From positions 1 to 64,000 of the forward strand of contig NZ_CP151943.1 of the NCBI RefSeq assembly GCF_038592905.1: a stretch of DNA of 64,000 bases. The letters are read 5' to 3'. Below are positions 1-8,790 of the stretch, one piece after another (within the stretch, counting starts at the first letter, position 1; every line of letters begins with the position of its first letter). The notes under the pieces were generated by a model. That model saw only the letters and a program-made list of their open reading frames with translations, was not told the DNA's origin and ran no database searches. Source of the stretch: Neobacillus sp. FSL H8-0543 (GTDB lineage: Bacteria; Bacillota; Bacilli; Bacillales; Cytobacillaceae). Position numbers and translations under genes: made by a program.

Positions 1-141
1 AGCTTTCATTCGTCCAATTGAACGATTCATATTAATATTTGTTGGTCGTTTGTTTGGGTTTCTTGGAGGCACATTACCGTGTCGGGAAGAGCTATTAGTT
101 TGTTCTTTTCTTTCCTCTTTTAATGGCGTTTGAACTGTCAT
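1..141 (-). CDS. spoIISB: SpoIISB-like antitoxin, partial (runs off left edge)
   Basis: The first 47 codons of a small basic protein are visible; the rest lies outside the window. The start is an ATG at 141 with an AAAGGAG site about 10 bases upstream. It begins 41 bp after the stop of a SpoIISA-like toxin gene and on the same strand, which is the usual toxin-antitoxin order. The visible part is polar and disordered-looking, rich in Lys, Arg, Asn and Pro, and ends in NRSIGRMKA, as expected for a small antitoxin that wraps around the SpoIISA cytoplasmic domain. The identity rests mainly on position. The homologue is poorly conserved, so sequence resemblance alone would not carry the call. Confidence 0.55.
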   Translation of the reverse strand, partial: MTVQTPLKEERKEQTNSSSRHGNVPPRNPNKRPTNINMNRSIGRMKA

Positions 142-182
142 TTCTCCCACACTCCTTTACTCTCTATTTATCATATCATAAC

Positions 183-1082
183 CTATTCTTCATTTCCATT
201 TTCTCCGTTATGTTCTGTCTCATCATCACTTTCATTCTCACTAGGTAAGAACTCATCTTCTTCTGAAAGCAACCACATATCAAACGTATATAGCATGTTT
301 AACATAAGGGATGCATCAGCCCCCGTTACTTCACTACTCTTCCTGGAGGTCACAACAAAGAGTAAGTTATAATACTCACCGAAGTAAGGAAATAACACAG
401 AGGAACCTTCCTTTTCGAGAATTTCAATATTCTCCCCCTCTAAGAGCGTCTTTATGACCTGTTTTTTTCTCATTCCCACTCCTCTTAGGGTAAAATCGTG
501 GTCTTTCCGAATCTCCTCATAAGCAGACTCTATATTCCCTTGAAATACGTTTTCATCAGGAGAAGACTCAACCATATAGGAATAGACATCAAGATGAAAA
601 GATGAAGCAAAGTTTCTTAAATAAGAGAGAACAAATTCTTCATATTTTTCTGGAGTAAATTGAAATTCATCCAAATGCCACTTCTGTTCGCTTTTCGGCA
701 TCATTTCGTTTACTTTGATGAGCTTTTCACTCAATTCAATAAACGTTCCCCGGTTTTTATTAATACTTTCGACTAAACTCTCTTGCTTTAACTCATTAGA
801 CATGAATCTAGTGATATCTGGTGTTTGAAAGACAAATAGATCAATAACAATAACGCTGATAACAAGAGCAACCAAATACTCTAGTTTTGCTCCTACATTC
901 GGAAATACGTTAAATACCCATAAAAAGAAGGATATAGCAACAACTACGCCATAATATATTTTCCTTATGGCTACACGGTGCTTCAGATAATATTCTCGAT
1001 TCCATATGTACAAACCTATACTAAAGGCAATCCCCACCAAAAGTATGAAAAATATCATTATCATATACCAGTTTGCTTCCAA
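183..1082 (-). CDS. spoIISA: SpoIISA-type membrane toxin
   Basis: In Bacillus subtilis SpoIISA kills the cell by membrane damage unless bound by SpoIISB. This 299-residue protein has the family layout: three membrane segments near residues 6-26, 43-59 and 68-86, then a soluble GAF-like cytoplasmic domain. The link GLYIWN...AIRKIYYG between the first two helices and the ID(L/A)FVF run in the third match my memory of SpoIISA. The acidic C-terminal tail is longer than in B. subtilis (248 residues). The start is a TTG at 1082 with AGGGGGAA about 7 bases upstream. A candidate antitoxin gene follows at once. Confidence 0.8.
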   Translation of the reverse strand: MEANWYMIMIFFILLVGIAFSIGLYIWNREYYLKHRVAIRKIYYGVVVAISFFLWVFNVFPNVGAKLEYLVALVISVIVIDLFVFQTPDITRFMSNELKQESLVESINKNRGTFIELSEKLIKVNEMMPKSEQKWHLDEFQFTPEKYEEFVLSYLRNFASSFHLDVYSYMVESSPDENVFQGNIESAYEEIRKDHDFTLRGVGMRKKQVIKTLLEGENIEILEKEGSSVLFPYFGEYYNLLFVVTSRKSSEVTGADASLMLNMLYTFDMWLLSEEDEFLPSENESDDETEHNGENGNEE

Positions 1083-1206
1083 TCATATTCCCCCTCTATC
1101 TTCCATTATACTTCATCTTCTAGTCTATCATCATCTTATTTGGAAGCTAGATTAAGAGTTATTCAATTCAAATTCATCGTTTGCCGCTAAATTTTTCACT
1201 AAAGTA

Positions 1207-1247
1207 TAAAAAACTCCCATCCTCTAAAAACTGATAAGGAAGGGAGT
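1207..1247 (-). terminator. Rho-independent terminator of the DUF6448 gene
   Basis: An 11-bp stem (1213-1223 with 1237-1247, one mismatch) has a 13-base loop and is followed on the minus strand by six T. It lies just after the stop codon at 1265. Confidence 0.75.
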
Positions 1248-1264
1248 AGCCATTCAATTTAATA

Positions 1265-2038
1265 TTAATGTTTATGTCTTCTAAAATGAGCAACAACTGT
1301 AGTTAGTAAGAATAGTCCTGCTAAACTCCAGGGAATCCAAATGGATGACTTTTCTACTTCCACGCTCTCTTTTTCATGAGTTACTTCGCTTTCTTCGGCA
1401 GAGGCCTGTTCATCACTTTGCCCTTCAGAAGCATGATCAACAGCTTCTGCATGTTCATTTGCGTTTCCTTCTTCATGTTGATCTCCTTCAGCATAATGAG
1501 TAAATTGGACATATGCTTCCACATATTCTCTACCAGCTTCGACATCATTCACATCAAAATCTTTTGTTGCAAGGATTTTTTCAAATCTTTCCTCCAAACC
1601 ATGCATTCTTTCTTCATCAATCAATCCCTCGAAGGCAGATAAGTTCCCAGCTTCAATACTCTTGTCTGCAGCAATAATGGCTTCTTCCATCGGTGTTCCC
1701 TCAGGTTTTACACCTGTGAATGGAGCACCTTCACCTGCTCTGTGAACTCTTACTAATCGATTGTATAAATAATCGTCAGCTAATTTCTGAGCGTCGGGAC
1801 CTAGCACCCTTACCTTCATGTTTAGCTCAAACGCATCCTTTATTTCCTGCTCATCTTCAGGTAATACCCATTTAAGAATATAACTGCTATTATTCTCTTC
1901 TATTGCTCTTTTAGTATCTAAAATTACGGGTCCATCCATTGTATCGCAATGAGCGCTGGCCATTGTAGGAATGACAGCAACAATGGCTAAAGCCATGATC
2001 AGTATCCCCATAATTTTTTTGGGCATGGTAAATTTCAT
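1265..2038 (-). CDS. DUF6448 family exported protein with C-terminal membrane anchor
   Basis: The 257-residue protein has a signal peptide (Lys-rich start, hydrophobic residues 9-27, ASA cleavage motif). The mature part begins HCDTMDGP, a conserved His/Cys motif of DUF6448 proteins that suggests metal binding. A globular domain to about residue 165 is followed by a long acidic His/Glu/Ser-rich linker, then a membrane helix and a basic RRHKH end, so the protein is probably held outside the cell. Function is unknown. Upstream there is a good -10 and a palindrome (2222-2235), so it may be controlled by a dedicated regulator. Confidence 0.65.
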   Translation of the reverse strand: MKFTMPKKIMGILIMALAIVAVIPTMASAHCDTMDGPVILDTKRAIEENNSSYILKWVLPEDEQEIKDAFELNMKVRVLGPDAQKLADDYLYNRLVRVHRAGEGAPFTGVKPEGTPMEEAIIAADKSIEAGNLSAFEGLIDEERMHGLEERFEKILATKDFDVNDVEAGREYVEAYVQFTHYAEGDQHEEGNANEHAEAVDHASEGQSDEQASAEESEVTHEKESVEVEKSSIWIPWSLAGLFLLTTVVAHFRRHKH

Positions 2039-2193
2039 AGTTAACTCTCTCCTTTAAAATGTTTTTTTATTAGCTAACTTGCTAGAATTATTTCTTTCAT
2101 ACCCTCCCTCTGCTATAATAATTACTTTACATAGACCACCAAGAAATCGGTTAAGAAAATTTTTATGAATCCACCTTTGTGTGTTCTGACTTC

Positions 2194-2235
2194 ATTATAG
2201 GAAAATTTATATTTGAAAACGTTGACCGAGGTCAA
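2194..2235 (-). promoter_or_regulatory. Promoter with adjacent palindrome TTGACC-GA-GGTCAA
   Basis: On the minus strand a TATAAT (2194-2199) has no good -35 hexamer at the right spacing. A palindrome with perfect 6-bp arms, TTGACCGAGGTCAA (2222-2235), sits just upstream of where the -35 would be. That arrangement fits an activator site for the DUF6448 gene, but no regulator gene is next to it. The rest of the 2039-2385 gap shows no gene. Confidence 0.4.
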
Positions 2236-2385
2236 AAAATAAAAAAGTTACAGAAATGTCGTTCATAGAGTGATGAAAAACACCCTACTTTTTTGGATGT
2301 AATTGCACCATTCTTTTACCCAAATGAAACGAGATAATGATAAGATGTAATTACTCATAGTTGGAAAAAAATAGGGGTGAAGTAT

Positions 2386-3285
2386 TTGGAAATTGTTATT
2401 GCAGGTGGTTCTGGCTTTATCGGAAAAAAATTGACAGATACTCTTCTTAGTAATGGGCACGAAGTTGTCATCTTGACCAGAAAGATAAGACCAGCTAATG
2501 GAATGGTTTCTTATGTGAGGTGGCTTGAAGATGGTGCAAACCCAGAAACGGTGATTGAAAAGGCAGATGCATTTGTTAACTTAGCGGGAGTTTCGATAAA
2601 TGATGGGCGTTGGACGGCAAGACATCAGAAACAAATTTATGACAGTCGAATGACAGCAACGGATGAATTATTAAGAATTATTTTTGCAATGGCCCAAAAA
2701 CCTTCTGTCTTAATTAATGCGAGTGCAATCGGAATCTACCCTGCATCAACTAATACTATATATTCTGAGGATTCCTCTGAAATTGCTAGTGATTTTCTTG
2801 GCCGAACGGTTCTTGACTGGGAAAAGAAAGCAAAACAAGCAGAAGGACATGGCTTACGATCCGTCTTTATGAGATTTGGTGTAGTACTTGGAAATGAAGG
2901 CGGTGCCCTCCCTCTCATGAGTTTGCCGTATAAATTGTTCCTCGGTGGAACAGTTGGATCTGGTGAACAATGGGTTTCTTGGGTGCATGTAACAGATGTT
3001 ATCCAATCCATTGCATTTGCTATCGAAACAAGTGAATTGAGCGGGCCAGTCAATGTCACCTCTCCTTCTCCAGTTAGAATGAAAGCTTTCGGGAAAACCA
3101 TTGGCTCCGTGTTACACCGTCCGCACTGGCTGCCGGTCCCTTCCTTTGCAATGAAATTTGCGCTTGGACAAAAAAGCTCCCTCGTTCTCGAAGGACAACA
3201 TGTTTTGCCGAAAGTATTAATGAATGCAGGCTATAAGTTTTCATTCCCTTTACTCGATGCTGCTTTGGAGGATTTACTAAAGTAG
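2386..3285 (+). CDS. yfhF: TIGR01777 family epimerase (SDR extended, YfhF-like)
   Basis: This is an NAD(P)-dependent extended SDR-fold protein of 299 residues. It opens with a Rossmann motif (IVIAGGSGFIGKKL) and has the NLAG(V/A)SI and SAIGIYP motifs and the RFGVVLG-GGALP segment typical of TIGR01777 proteins, followed by the C-terminal DUF1731 region. The substrate is unknown for the family. I prefer the TTG at 2386, five bases after GGGGTGA, over the GTG at 2377, because the Rossmann strand then starts immediately as in homologues. It stands alone and ends in a terminator. Confidence 0.85.
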   Translation: MEIVIAGGSGFIGKKLTDTLLSNGHEVVILTRKIRPANGMVSYVRWLEDGANPETVIEKADAFVNLAGVSINDGRWTARHQKQIYDSRMTATDELLRIIFAMAQKPSVLINASAIGIYPASTNTIYSEDSSEIASDFLGRTVLDWEKKAKQAEGHGLRSVFMRFGVVLGNEGGALPLMSLPYKLFLGGTVGSGEQWVSWVHVTDVIQSIAFAIETSELSGPVNVTSPSPVRMKAFGKTIGSVLHRPHWLPVPSFAMKFALGQKSSLVLEGQHVLPKVLMNAGYKFSFPLLDAALEDLLK

Positions 3286-3315
3286 TGATTGTTTTTGTAG
3301 TGTTCAACAAATATT

Positions 3316-3354
3316 GAAGCCCATTCAAGCTGATAGCTAGAATGGGCTTCTTTT
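3316..3354 (+). terminator. Rho-independent terminator
   Basis: A perfect 11-bp stem, GAAGCCCATTC (3316-3326) with its complement (3340-3350), is followed by TTTT. It closes the epimerase gene and also faces the end of the reductase gene at 3388, so it may serve both. Confidence 0.85.
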
Positions 3355-3387
3355 ACAGTTTAAATCAGTGATTGAGACTACTTGCTG

Positions 3388-4215
3388 TTAACGGGTATTC
3401 ATTTCATTTGGATTTGCGCCTCTGCGTCTGTTGCGGTTTAGGTTGTTAATTTCACCCATTTCCTCCGCAGTTAATTCAAAATCAAATACATTAATGTTTT
3501 CTTCTATTCTCGATGGTGTTACAGATTTAGGAATTACAATTGTATTATTTTGTAAATGCCAACGTAATATCACTTGAGCTGGAGATTTACTATGTGATTT
3601 AGCTATCTTAGTAATTACATCGTCTTGTAAGACTTCTCCTCCTTGTTCAAGAGGACTCCAAGCTTCTACAAATATATCATGTTTTCTACAAAAATCTTTT
3701 AATTCCATTTGTGAAAGGTATGGATGACATTCAATTTGGTTTACGACAGGCTTAATATCACATTCCTTTAAAATACGTTCCAAATGTTCAATTTCAAAGT
3801 TACATACTCCAATTGCTTTGACACGTCCATCACGGTAAAGCTTTTCAAGCGCCTTATATGTATTAACATATTCATCATATTTTGGTGTTGGCCAGTGAAT
3901 CAAGTATAAATCAACATAATCAAGACCTAATCTTTCTAAGCTTAGATCAAAAGCACGGAGAGTATCTTCATATCCATGGTCACTGTTCCAAACCTTAGTT
4001 GTAATAAATAGCTCTTCACGAGGAATGGCTGTTTCTTTAATCGCTTTTCCAACGCCAACTTCATTCTTATAGAGCATTGCTGTATCAATTGATGTGTAGC
4101 CTGCTTCCAGTGCTTTTGCAACGGCTGCTGTTGCTTGATCATCTGCAATCTTCCAAACACCATATCCGAGTTGCGGCATTTTTAAGCCATTGTTTAAGAT
4201 AACAAAATTCATCAT
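3388..4215 (-). CDS. Aldo/keto reductase (YvgN/YtbE type)
   Basis: A 275-residue TIM-barrel oxidoreductase that reduces aldehydes or ketones with NADPH. The catalytic tetrad is visible as Asp44, Tyr49, Lys74 and His107 (SIDTAMLYKNE, TTKVWN, LIHWP), and the cofactor-binding IPKSVTPSRIEENINVF segment is near the C-terminus. Length and sequence fit the AKR5-type glyoxal or methylglyoxal reductases of Bacillus. Start: ATG with GGGAG upstream; a second ATG follows directly. It is a single gene. The physiological substrate cannot be assigned. Confidence 0.9.
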   Translation of the reverse strand: MMNFVILNNGLKMPQLGYGVWKIADDQATAAVAKALEAGYTSIDTAMLYKNEVGVGKAIKETAIPREELFITTKVWNSDHGYEDTLRAFDLSLERLGLDYVDLYLIHWPTPKYDEYVNTYKALEKLYRDGRVKAIGVCNFEIEHLERILKECDIKPVVNQIECHPYLSQMELKDFCRKHDIFVEAWSPLEQGGEVLQDDVITKIAKSHSKSPAQVILRWHLQNNTIVIPKSVTPSRIEENINVFDFELTAEEMGEINNLNRNRRRGANPNEMNTR

Positions 4216-4543
4216 ACATTACTCCCTTCTACTGTTACTTTACAATTTTACTATCCCATAATCTAGAATGAAAAGCGAATGTTTATAACTTAGTTTCAGA
4301 GCTTAACAGAGTAATGCCTCATGGTTTTAGGTATTCCTCCTATAAAAAATAAACTTACCTCTAGATTAACAAACAATGGGCATTATTAGTAACTACAATA
4401 TTAAACACTGTAGTATAGATATCATTCACAAATTTTCAACCACGTCATAAAATAGCTTGTTCTTTACTTTGAAGAAACCTAAAGCTAATATTAACTACAT
4501 GAATATCCTATTTTTTCAATGTATATAAAAAGGAGAATGAGCA
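4216..4543. other. Intergenic region between divergent genes
   Basis: AT-rich spacer between the reductase and the TerB-like gene. I see no gene, RNA or clear operator in it; both promoters must lie here. Confidence 0.5.
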
Positions 4544-4924
4544 ATGTTCTTAGCAGAACTCCAACTTGAGGAGAAAAAAGCGTTTCTTGAATTAGCCAAC
4601 TTAATCGCAAAAATTGATGGAAAATATTCCATATTTGAAACTAAAATTCTCAAAGAATATCAAAAGGAATTAGAACTTGGTGACTATACAATAAGAGGTA
4701 TTACGATTGAGAATATCCTTGAGGAATTCAAGAATGAGCGGTCCAAAAATATCGTCTTATCTGAACTCCTTCGACTTATTTATTCTGATGGTGTCTTCCA
4801 TGAACAAGAAAGAGAATCAGTAAGCTTAATAAAGAAACACTTTGGATTCAACGCGAATGAATATGACAGCTTCAAAGATTGGGTATTAAAAATAAAAGAA
4901 TTAAAGAATTACCCTGAGTATTAA
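4544..4924 (+). CDS. TerB-like helical protein
   Basis: A small acidic all-helical protein of 126 residues. The paired motifs LANLIAKIDGKYSIFE (residues 17-32) and LLRLIYSDGVFHEQE (about 80-94) are the repeated (A/I)-x-x-DG-x-x-x-x-x-E elements of TerB-like domains, which carry acidic metal-binding positions. Function is unknown; TerB family members are linked to tellurite or general stress modules, but no ter genes are next to it (the TerD-like gene is 45 kb away). The start ATG has AAAAGGAG nine bases upstream. Confidence 0.6.
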   Translation: MFLAELQLEEKKAFLELANLIAKIDGKYSIFETKILKEYQKELELGDYTIRGITIENILEEFKNERSKNIVLSELLRLIYSDGVFHEQERESVSLIKKHFGFNANEYDSFKDWVLKIKELKNYPEY

Positions 4925-4990
4925 ATGGCCTAATCTATTTAATACAGCTTTCCCCTCCTACCCTTGGGTGATTGGGAAAAAATACATTAA

Positions 4991-5024
4991 AAGAGCCACT
5001 AACATTTATTGTCAGTGGCTCTTT
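4991..5024. terminator. Bidirectional terminator
   Basis: A 14-bp stem with one mismatch (4991-5004 with 5010-5023) lies between the converging TerB-like and ABM genes. The minus side is followed by TTTTAATG and the plus side by CTTTG. Confidence 0.7.
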
Positions 5025-5048
5025 GCCATATATGCCGATACGAATGCC

Positions 5049-5345
5049 CTACAATAAATTTACTTTTTCAAAATGCTCAACAATTGGAAACGGATGATAA
5101 AAGTGGTGTAATAACTTTTTCCATTCTTGATAGTCCTTCGATTCCCTAAAACCAACAGTATGGTCTTCTAAACTTTCCCACTTCACCAGTAGCAAATATT
5201 TACCCTCTACTTCCATACAACGCTGTAGTTCGTGTGAGATGTATCCCGTCATCGCGGATATAATTTCTGATGCTTTACAAAAAGTTTCTTCGAATTCTCG
5301 TTCCATTCCTGGCTTTACTTGTAACATAGCTGCTTCTAATATCAT
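5049..5345 (-). CDS. Antibiotic biosynthesis monooxygenase (ABM) domain protein
   Basis: A 98-residue single-domain protein with the ferredoxin-like ABM fold: MILEAAMLQVKPGMEREFEETF at the N-terminus, a central YLLLVKWESLEDHTVGFRES strand-helix unit with the conserved W and H, and a C-terminal PFPIVEHFEKV strand. Members are small cofactorless oxygenases or haem-degrading enzymes and form dimers. No haem uptake genes are adjacent, so the substrate is open. It precedes nothing else in an operon: the MFS gene 85 bp upstream is on the same strand and could be co-transcribed. Confidence 0.8.
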   Translation of the reverse strand: MILEAAMLQVKPGMEREFEETFCKASEIISAMTGYISHELQRCMEVEGKYLLLVKWESLEDHTVGFRESKDYQEWKKLLHHFYHPFPIVEHFEKVNLL

Positions 5346-5429
5346 TAAAACACCTCTTTTTTGAATGTAGTTATCAATCCTATTATTAACTAAGTGAAAT
5401 AAAATTCAGGTTGAGGCAGGTCCAATCCC

Positions 5430-6728
5430 CTATTTTTGTTTGCTGCGGGACCATACAACAACTGGGATAAGTAATAGTGCAAGGACCCCACCGACAATTG
5501 AGAGTGCGGCATAACTTGAATTCGCTACGACTATACCAGATAGTGCCCCTCCCGATGCACCCGCCAAAGCAATTAAGACATCAATAGATCCTTGCGTCTT
5601 TGCGCGTGTAGATGGGTGAGTTGAATCAACAATGAGGGCAGTACCGCTTATTAAGCCAAAATTCCAGCCAAGGCCAAGTAAAGAAAGAGCAATAATTAGT
5701 ACTAACAATGAATCTGCTGGTGCAAAAGCAGCCAGTACCCCAGCAGCTAACAGTGTAGCACCAGAAGCAATGGCAATGGTCATCCGTCCAACTTTATCAA
5801 CAAGAATACCCGTCACAAGTGATGGTAAAAACATGGCACCGATATGAAAACCAATAACTAAGCCTATATCCTCTAAGCCATGTCCATGATTCCCCATATG
5901 AACAGGTGTCATGGTCATTATTGCAACCATCACAATTTGTGTTAACACCATGATTGTGGCACCAACAACAATTCCCCGTTTGTTTGTAACAAGTTCGTTC
6001 TCATTTGTTCGATTAGTTAAATTACCTTCCTCGCTTTTCTTCATTGCTGCAATTGCACTTGCAACAACAAGAGGGTCTGGGCGAAGGAAAACTAGTAATA
6101 CCAAACCAGCAAGGATGTAAGCTGCAGCTGCTAGAATGAACGGACCGGCTAGGGCTGGGATTCCAATTCCCAGAGCGAATTGTCCCATTACATCAACTAA
6201 GTTAGGCCCTGCTACTGCACCGAATGTTGTTGATACCAATGCAATACTAACGGCTGTTGCTCGTTGGGTAGAATTTGCTAAATCAGTCCCTGCATACCGA
6301 GCTTGTAAATTGGTAGCTGCACCTGCACCATAGATTAGTAGTGTAGCGAAAAGAAGCAAAATACTATTAATTAATGCTGCAATTACTATTCCGATGGCGG
6401 CAAAACCACCAATCAGGAATCCTGTTGAAAGTCCCATCCGGCGACCATAACGTTGAGATAGGCGACCGACAAATAGTGCTGCCCCAGCGGATCCTAATGT
6501 AATTAAGGCAACGGGTACCCCAGCAAAACTATTCGTTCCCAGCATATCTTGAGCAAGCAGTGCCCCAACGGTTACCCCTGCAGCAAGACCTGCTCCGCCG
6601 AAAATTTGAGATAGGACAACAATAAACAACGTTCGTCTATATAACTTTTGCTGTTTTTCTGGAGAATCTATGTAACTCTGTAACAAATCTGATTGACTTT
6701 CTAACGCTTTAGAATCATCATGCGTCAC
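5430..6728 (-). CDS. MFS transporter
   Basis: A 432-residue major facilitator with a soluble N-terminal 30 residues and about 12 membrane helices. The family signature G-x-L-S-x-R-Y-G-R-R (GRLSQRYGRRMG) follows helix 2, and a second related motif (GILVDKVGR) lies after the central loop. It resembles drug or metabolite efflux proteins; the substrate is unknown. The GTG start at 6728 is preceded by AAAGAGG; a nearer ATG is out of frame. The ABM gene downstream on the same strand may be in the same transcript. Confidence 0.85.
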   Translation of the reverse strand: MTHDDSKALESQSDLLQSYIDSPEKQQKLYRRTLFIVVLSQIFGGAGLAAGVTVGALLAQDMLGTNSFAGVPVALITLGSAGAALFVGRLSQRYGRRMGLSTGFLIGGFAAIGIVIAALINSILLLFATLLIYGAGAATNLQARYAGTDLANSTQRATAVSIALVSTTFGAVAGPNLVDVMGQFALGIGIPALAGPFILAAAAYILAGLVLLVFLRPDPLVVASAIAAMKKSEEGNLTNRTNENELVTNKRGIVVGATIMVLTQIVMVAIMTMTPVHMGNHGHGLEDIGLVIGFHIGAMFLPSLVTGILVDKVGRMTIAIASGATLLAAGVLAAFAPADSLLVLIIALSLLGLGWNFGLISGTALIVDSTHPSTRAKTQGSIDVLIALAGASGGALSGIVVANSSYAALSIVGGVLALLLIPVVVWSRSKQK

Positions 6729-6972
6729 CGCTCATACCTCTTTCCCAATTTTATATATATCTGTATCGTTCCCCTTCTCCCTGTCATTCATCATTCAAGG
6801 GAACGATTCTCTATTTACCGGCCGTCCTACCATTCATTTTAATACAAATACAAACGTAATTGCGGAAATTTTCTTTTAACTATGTTAATATAGTTTTTAT
6901 GGGGTAAAAACTTTCACTAGCGAAGGAATTACTATCAGTTACAGCTGAACAAATATTTTATTGAGGTAAGTC

Positions 6973-8220
6973 ATGGTATTACCAAACTTCGAAGAAAATT
7001 TACAGAAATATTCAAAACTTTTTAGTTACCCAAGGAATTAATGTTCAACCCAAGGATTGGGTAAAATTGTACATTACTGTTGATCAAGCACCTTAGCCCG
7101 TTTAATCACCAAAGAAGCTTATGCCCTCGGTGCTGAAAAAGTCATTATTAAATGGACCGATGATGAAATTACCAAGCTGAATTACATAAATCAAACAATA
7201 GAAGTACTTACTGATATTGCTGAATATGAAATACAAGAAACGGAAGACCATGTATTAAATCGCCGTGTCAGCCGACTTTCCATTGTATCATGACCTGGGT
7301 TTAATTAAATGAAGTCGACCCAGCGAAAATTGCCGCCTTCCAGAATGTCGCAGGTAAAGCATTCAAAGCACAACGGATTGCTACTCAAAATGATGATATT
7401 AAATGGACAGTTGCTCGGCTGCTGGAGCTGGCTGGGCTGCACAAGTATTCCCTGACCTAGCAACTTCAGATGAACAAGTCAATGTATTGCCCTATGGGAT
7501 CAAATCTTCAAAACTTGTCGTGTGTATTCCGATGACCCTGTAGCGGCATGGGATGACCATAAAAAGTTATTGAATGATATGGCAAGTTTAAACTAAATGA
7601 ACTTCAATTCGATGCATTACACTACACAGCGCCTGGTACCGATTTAACACTAGGTCTGCCAAAAATCATATTTGGATGAGCGCTGAAAGCAAAAATCCAA
7701 AAGGTGAAGAATTTATTGCCAACATGCCTACAGAAGAAGTTTACACTGCTCCCGATACACATCGCATGGATGGTGTGGTTCGCAGTACAAAACCACTTAG
7801 CTATGGGTACATTAATTGAGGGTATTGAAGTCCAATTTAAAGATGGCAAAATTGTTGATATTTCTGCTGACAAAGGTGACGAAACGATTAAGAAATTGGT
7901 ATTTGATAATGAAGGTGGAACTGGTTTGGGTGAAGTTGCATTAGTTCCAGATCCATCACCGATTTCGCAATCAGGTATCACCTTCTTTACGACTCTATTT
8001 GATGAAAATGCATCCAATCACTTAGCGATCGGGGCAGCTTATCCTACAACGATTCAAGGCGGTACAAAGATGAGCCAAGAGGAATTATTAGCAAATGGCA
8101 TGAATACATCAAATGTTCACGTTGACTTTATGATTGGTTCTGATCAAATGATATTGATGGCATCAAACAAGATGGCACGATTGTTCCTATCTTCCGTAAT
8201 GTGGAGATTGGGCACTATAA
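6973..8220 (+). pseudogene. ampS: M29 aminopeptidase (AmpS/PepS type), multiply frameshifted
   Basis: The DNA encodes most of an AmpS-type metalloaminopeptidase but only when the frame is changed about ten times. Recognisable pieces in order are a start (ATG 6973 with GAGGT before it, MVLPNFEENLQKYSKL), GINVQPKDWVKLYITVD, ARLITKEAYALGAEKV, TEDHVLNRRVSRL, KIAAFQNVAGKAFKAQRI, VFPDLATSDEQVNV, YSDDPVAAWDDH, LHYTAPGTDLTLGLP, YTAPDTHRMDGVVRS, the metal-ligand region FDNEGGTGLGEVALVP, NHLAIGAAYP, HVDFMIGSDQ and a final NGDWAL stop at 8220. Nearly all lesions are single-base insertions or deletions; codons between them look conserved. The longest intact stretch is 193 codons (7704-8285) and is only a fragment. 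Either recent decay or poor sequence quality. Confidence 0.88.
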
Positions 8221-8229
8221 AAATGAAAA

Positions 8230-8279
8230 AAATCCTAGAGATAAAGCTTCATATTAGAAGCTGTCTCTTGGATTTTTTA
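8230..8279 (+). terminator. Terminator of the ampS pseudogene
   Basis: An imperfect long hairpin (arms about 8231-8250 and 8256-8273) with GAAGCTT-type core is followed by a run of T. It is intact although its gene is not. Confidence 0.7.
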
Positions 8280-8330
8280 TTTTAAACAATCGTTCCGATC
8301 TTTTCTTCAAGGTATTCATCAACAAGTAAA

Positions 8331-8561
8331 TTAAGCTTTTATAGAAAGCGTAATATAATCATTGCTGCCTGGTCCCTTTTGATTATATAACTCGCTCTTT
8401 TGCATTCGTTGGGATATTTCCGTTAATAGTTTTATATTTTCAGCCGGAAAGACTTGGTTTGTATTCATCCTATACCTGCACCTCGTAAGAGGAATTTTTG
8501 ATTTTGGAGGGCATGATGACTTAACGACCAACCGATAATCTATTAAATAGTCCAAAACCAA
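8331..8561 (-). CDS. Unrecognised small ORF, possibly a gene remnant
   Basis: 76 codons are open. A more credible start is the internal ATG of MNTNQVFPAENIKL, with GAGGTG ten bases upstream, giving 45 residues. No family is recognised. It lies between two broken genes and may itself be a relic. Confidence 0.2.
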   Translation of the reverse strand: MVLDYLIDYRLVVKSSCPPKSKIPLTRCRYRMNTNQVFPAENIKLLTEISQRMQKSELYNQKGPGSNDYITLSIKA

Positions 8562-8755
8562 GTAAAGCGTAACATACTCGCATTTTTATGTGAATATGAA
8601 ATGAAAAAGTAAAACTATTTAAAAACTGTAAATAATATTGATATATCAAGGGTAAATAAGCTATATAGAATTAATGTACCCAGATATAGAGTATATGGAA
8701 AAAATATTATTTTGTAATAACATCAGTGATAAAAATACTACTATTCCCGCAATTG

Positions 8756-8790
8756 AAAAAGATGAGGCCGCTAATTAGCAGCGTCTCATC
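8756..8790 (-). terminator. Terminator downstream of the ABC permease pseudogene
   Basis: The minus strand reads GATGAGACGCTGC, a short TAATTA loop, then GCGGCCTCATC and five T. It overlaps the likely original stop codon of the permease near 8786, showing that the gene once reached this point. Confidence 0.7.

Noticed and set aside
978..1190. 70-codon plus-strand ORF over the start of the toxin gene
   Set aside because: It is antisense to SpoIISA and its sequence has no coding character.
7704..8285. 193-codon ORF as an intact gene
   Set aside because: It is only the middle and end of the frameshifted ampS gene and begins inside conserved sequence without an RBS.
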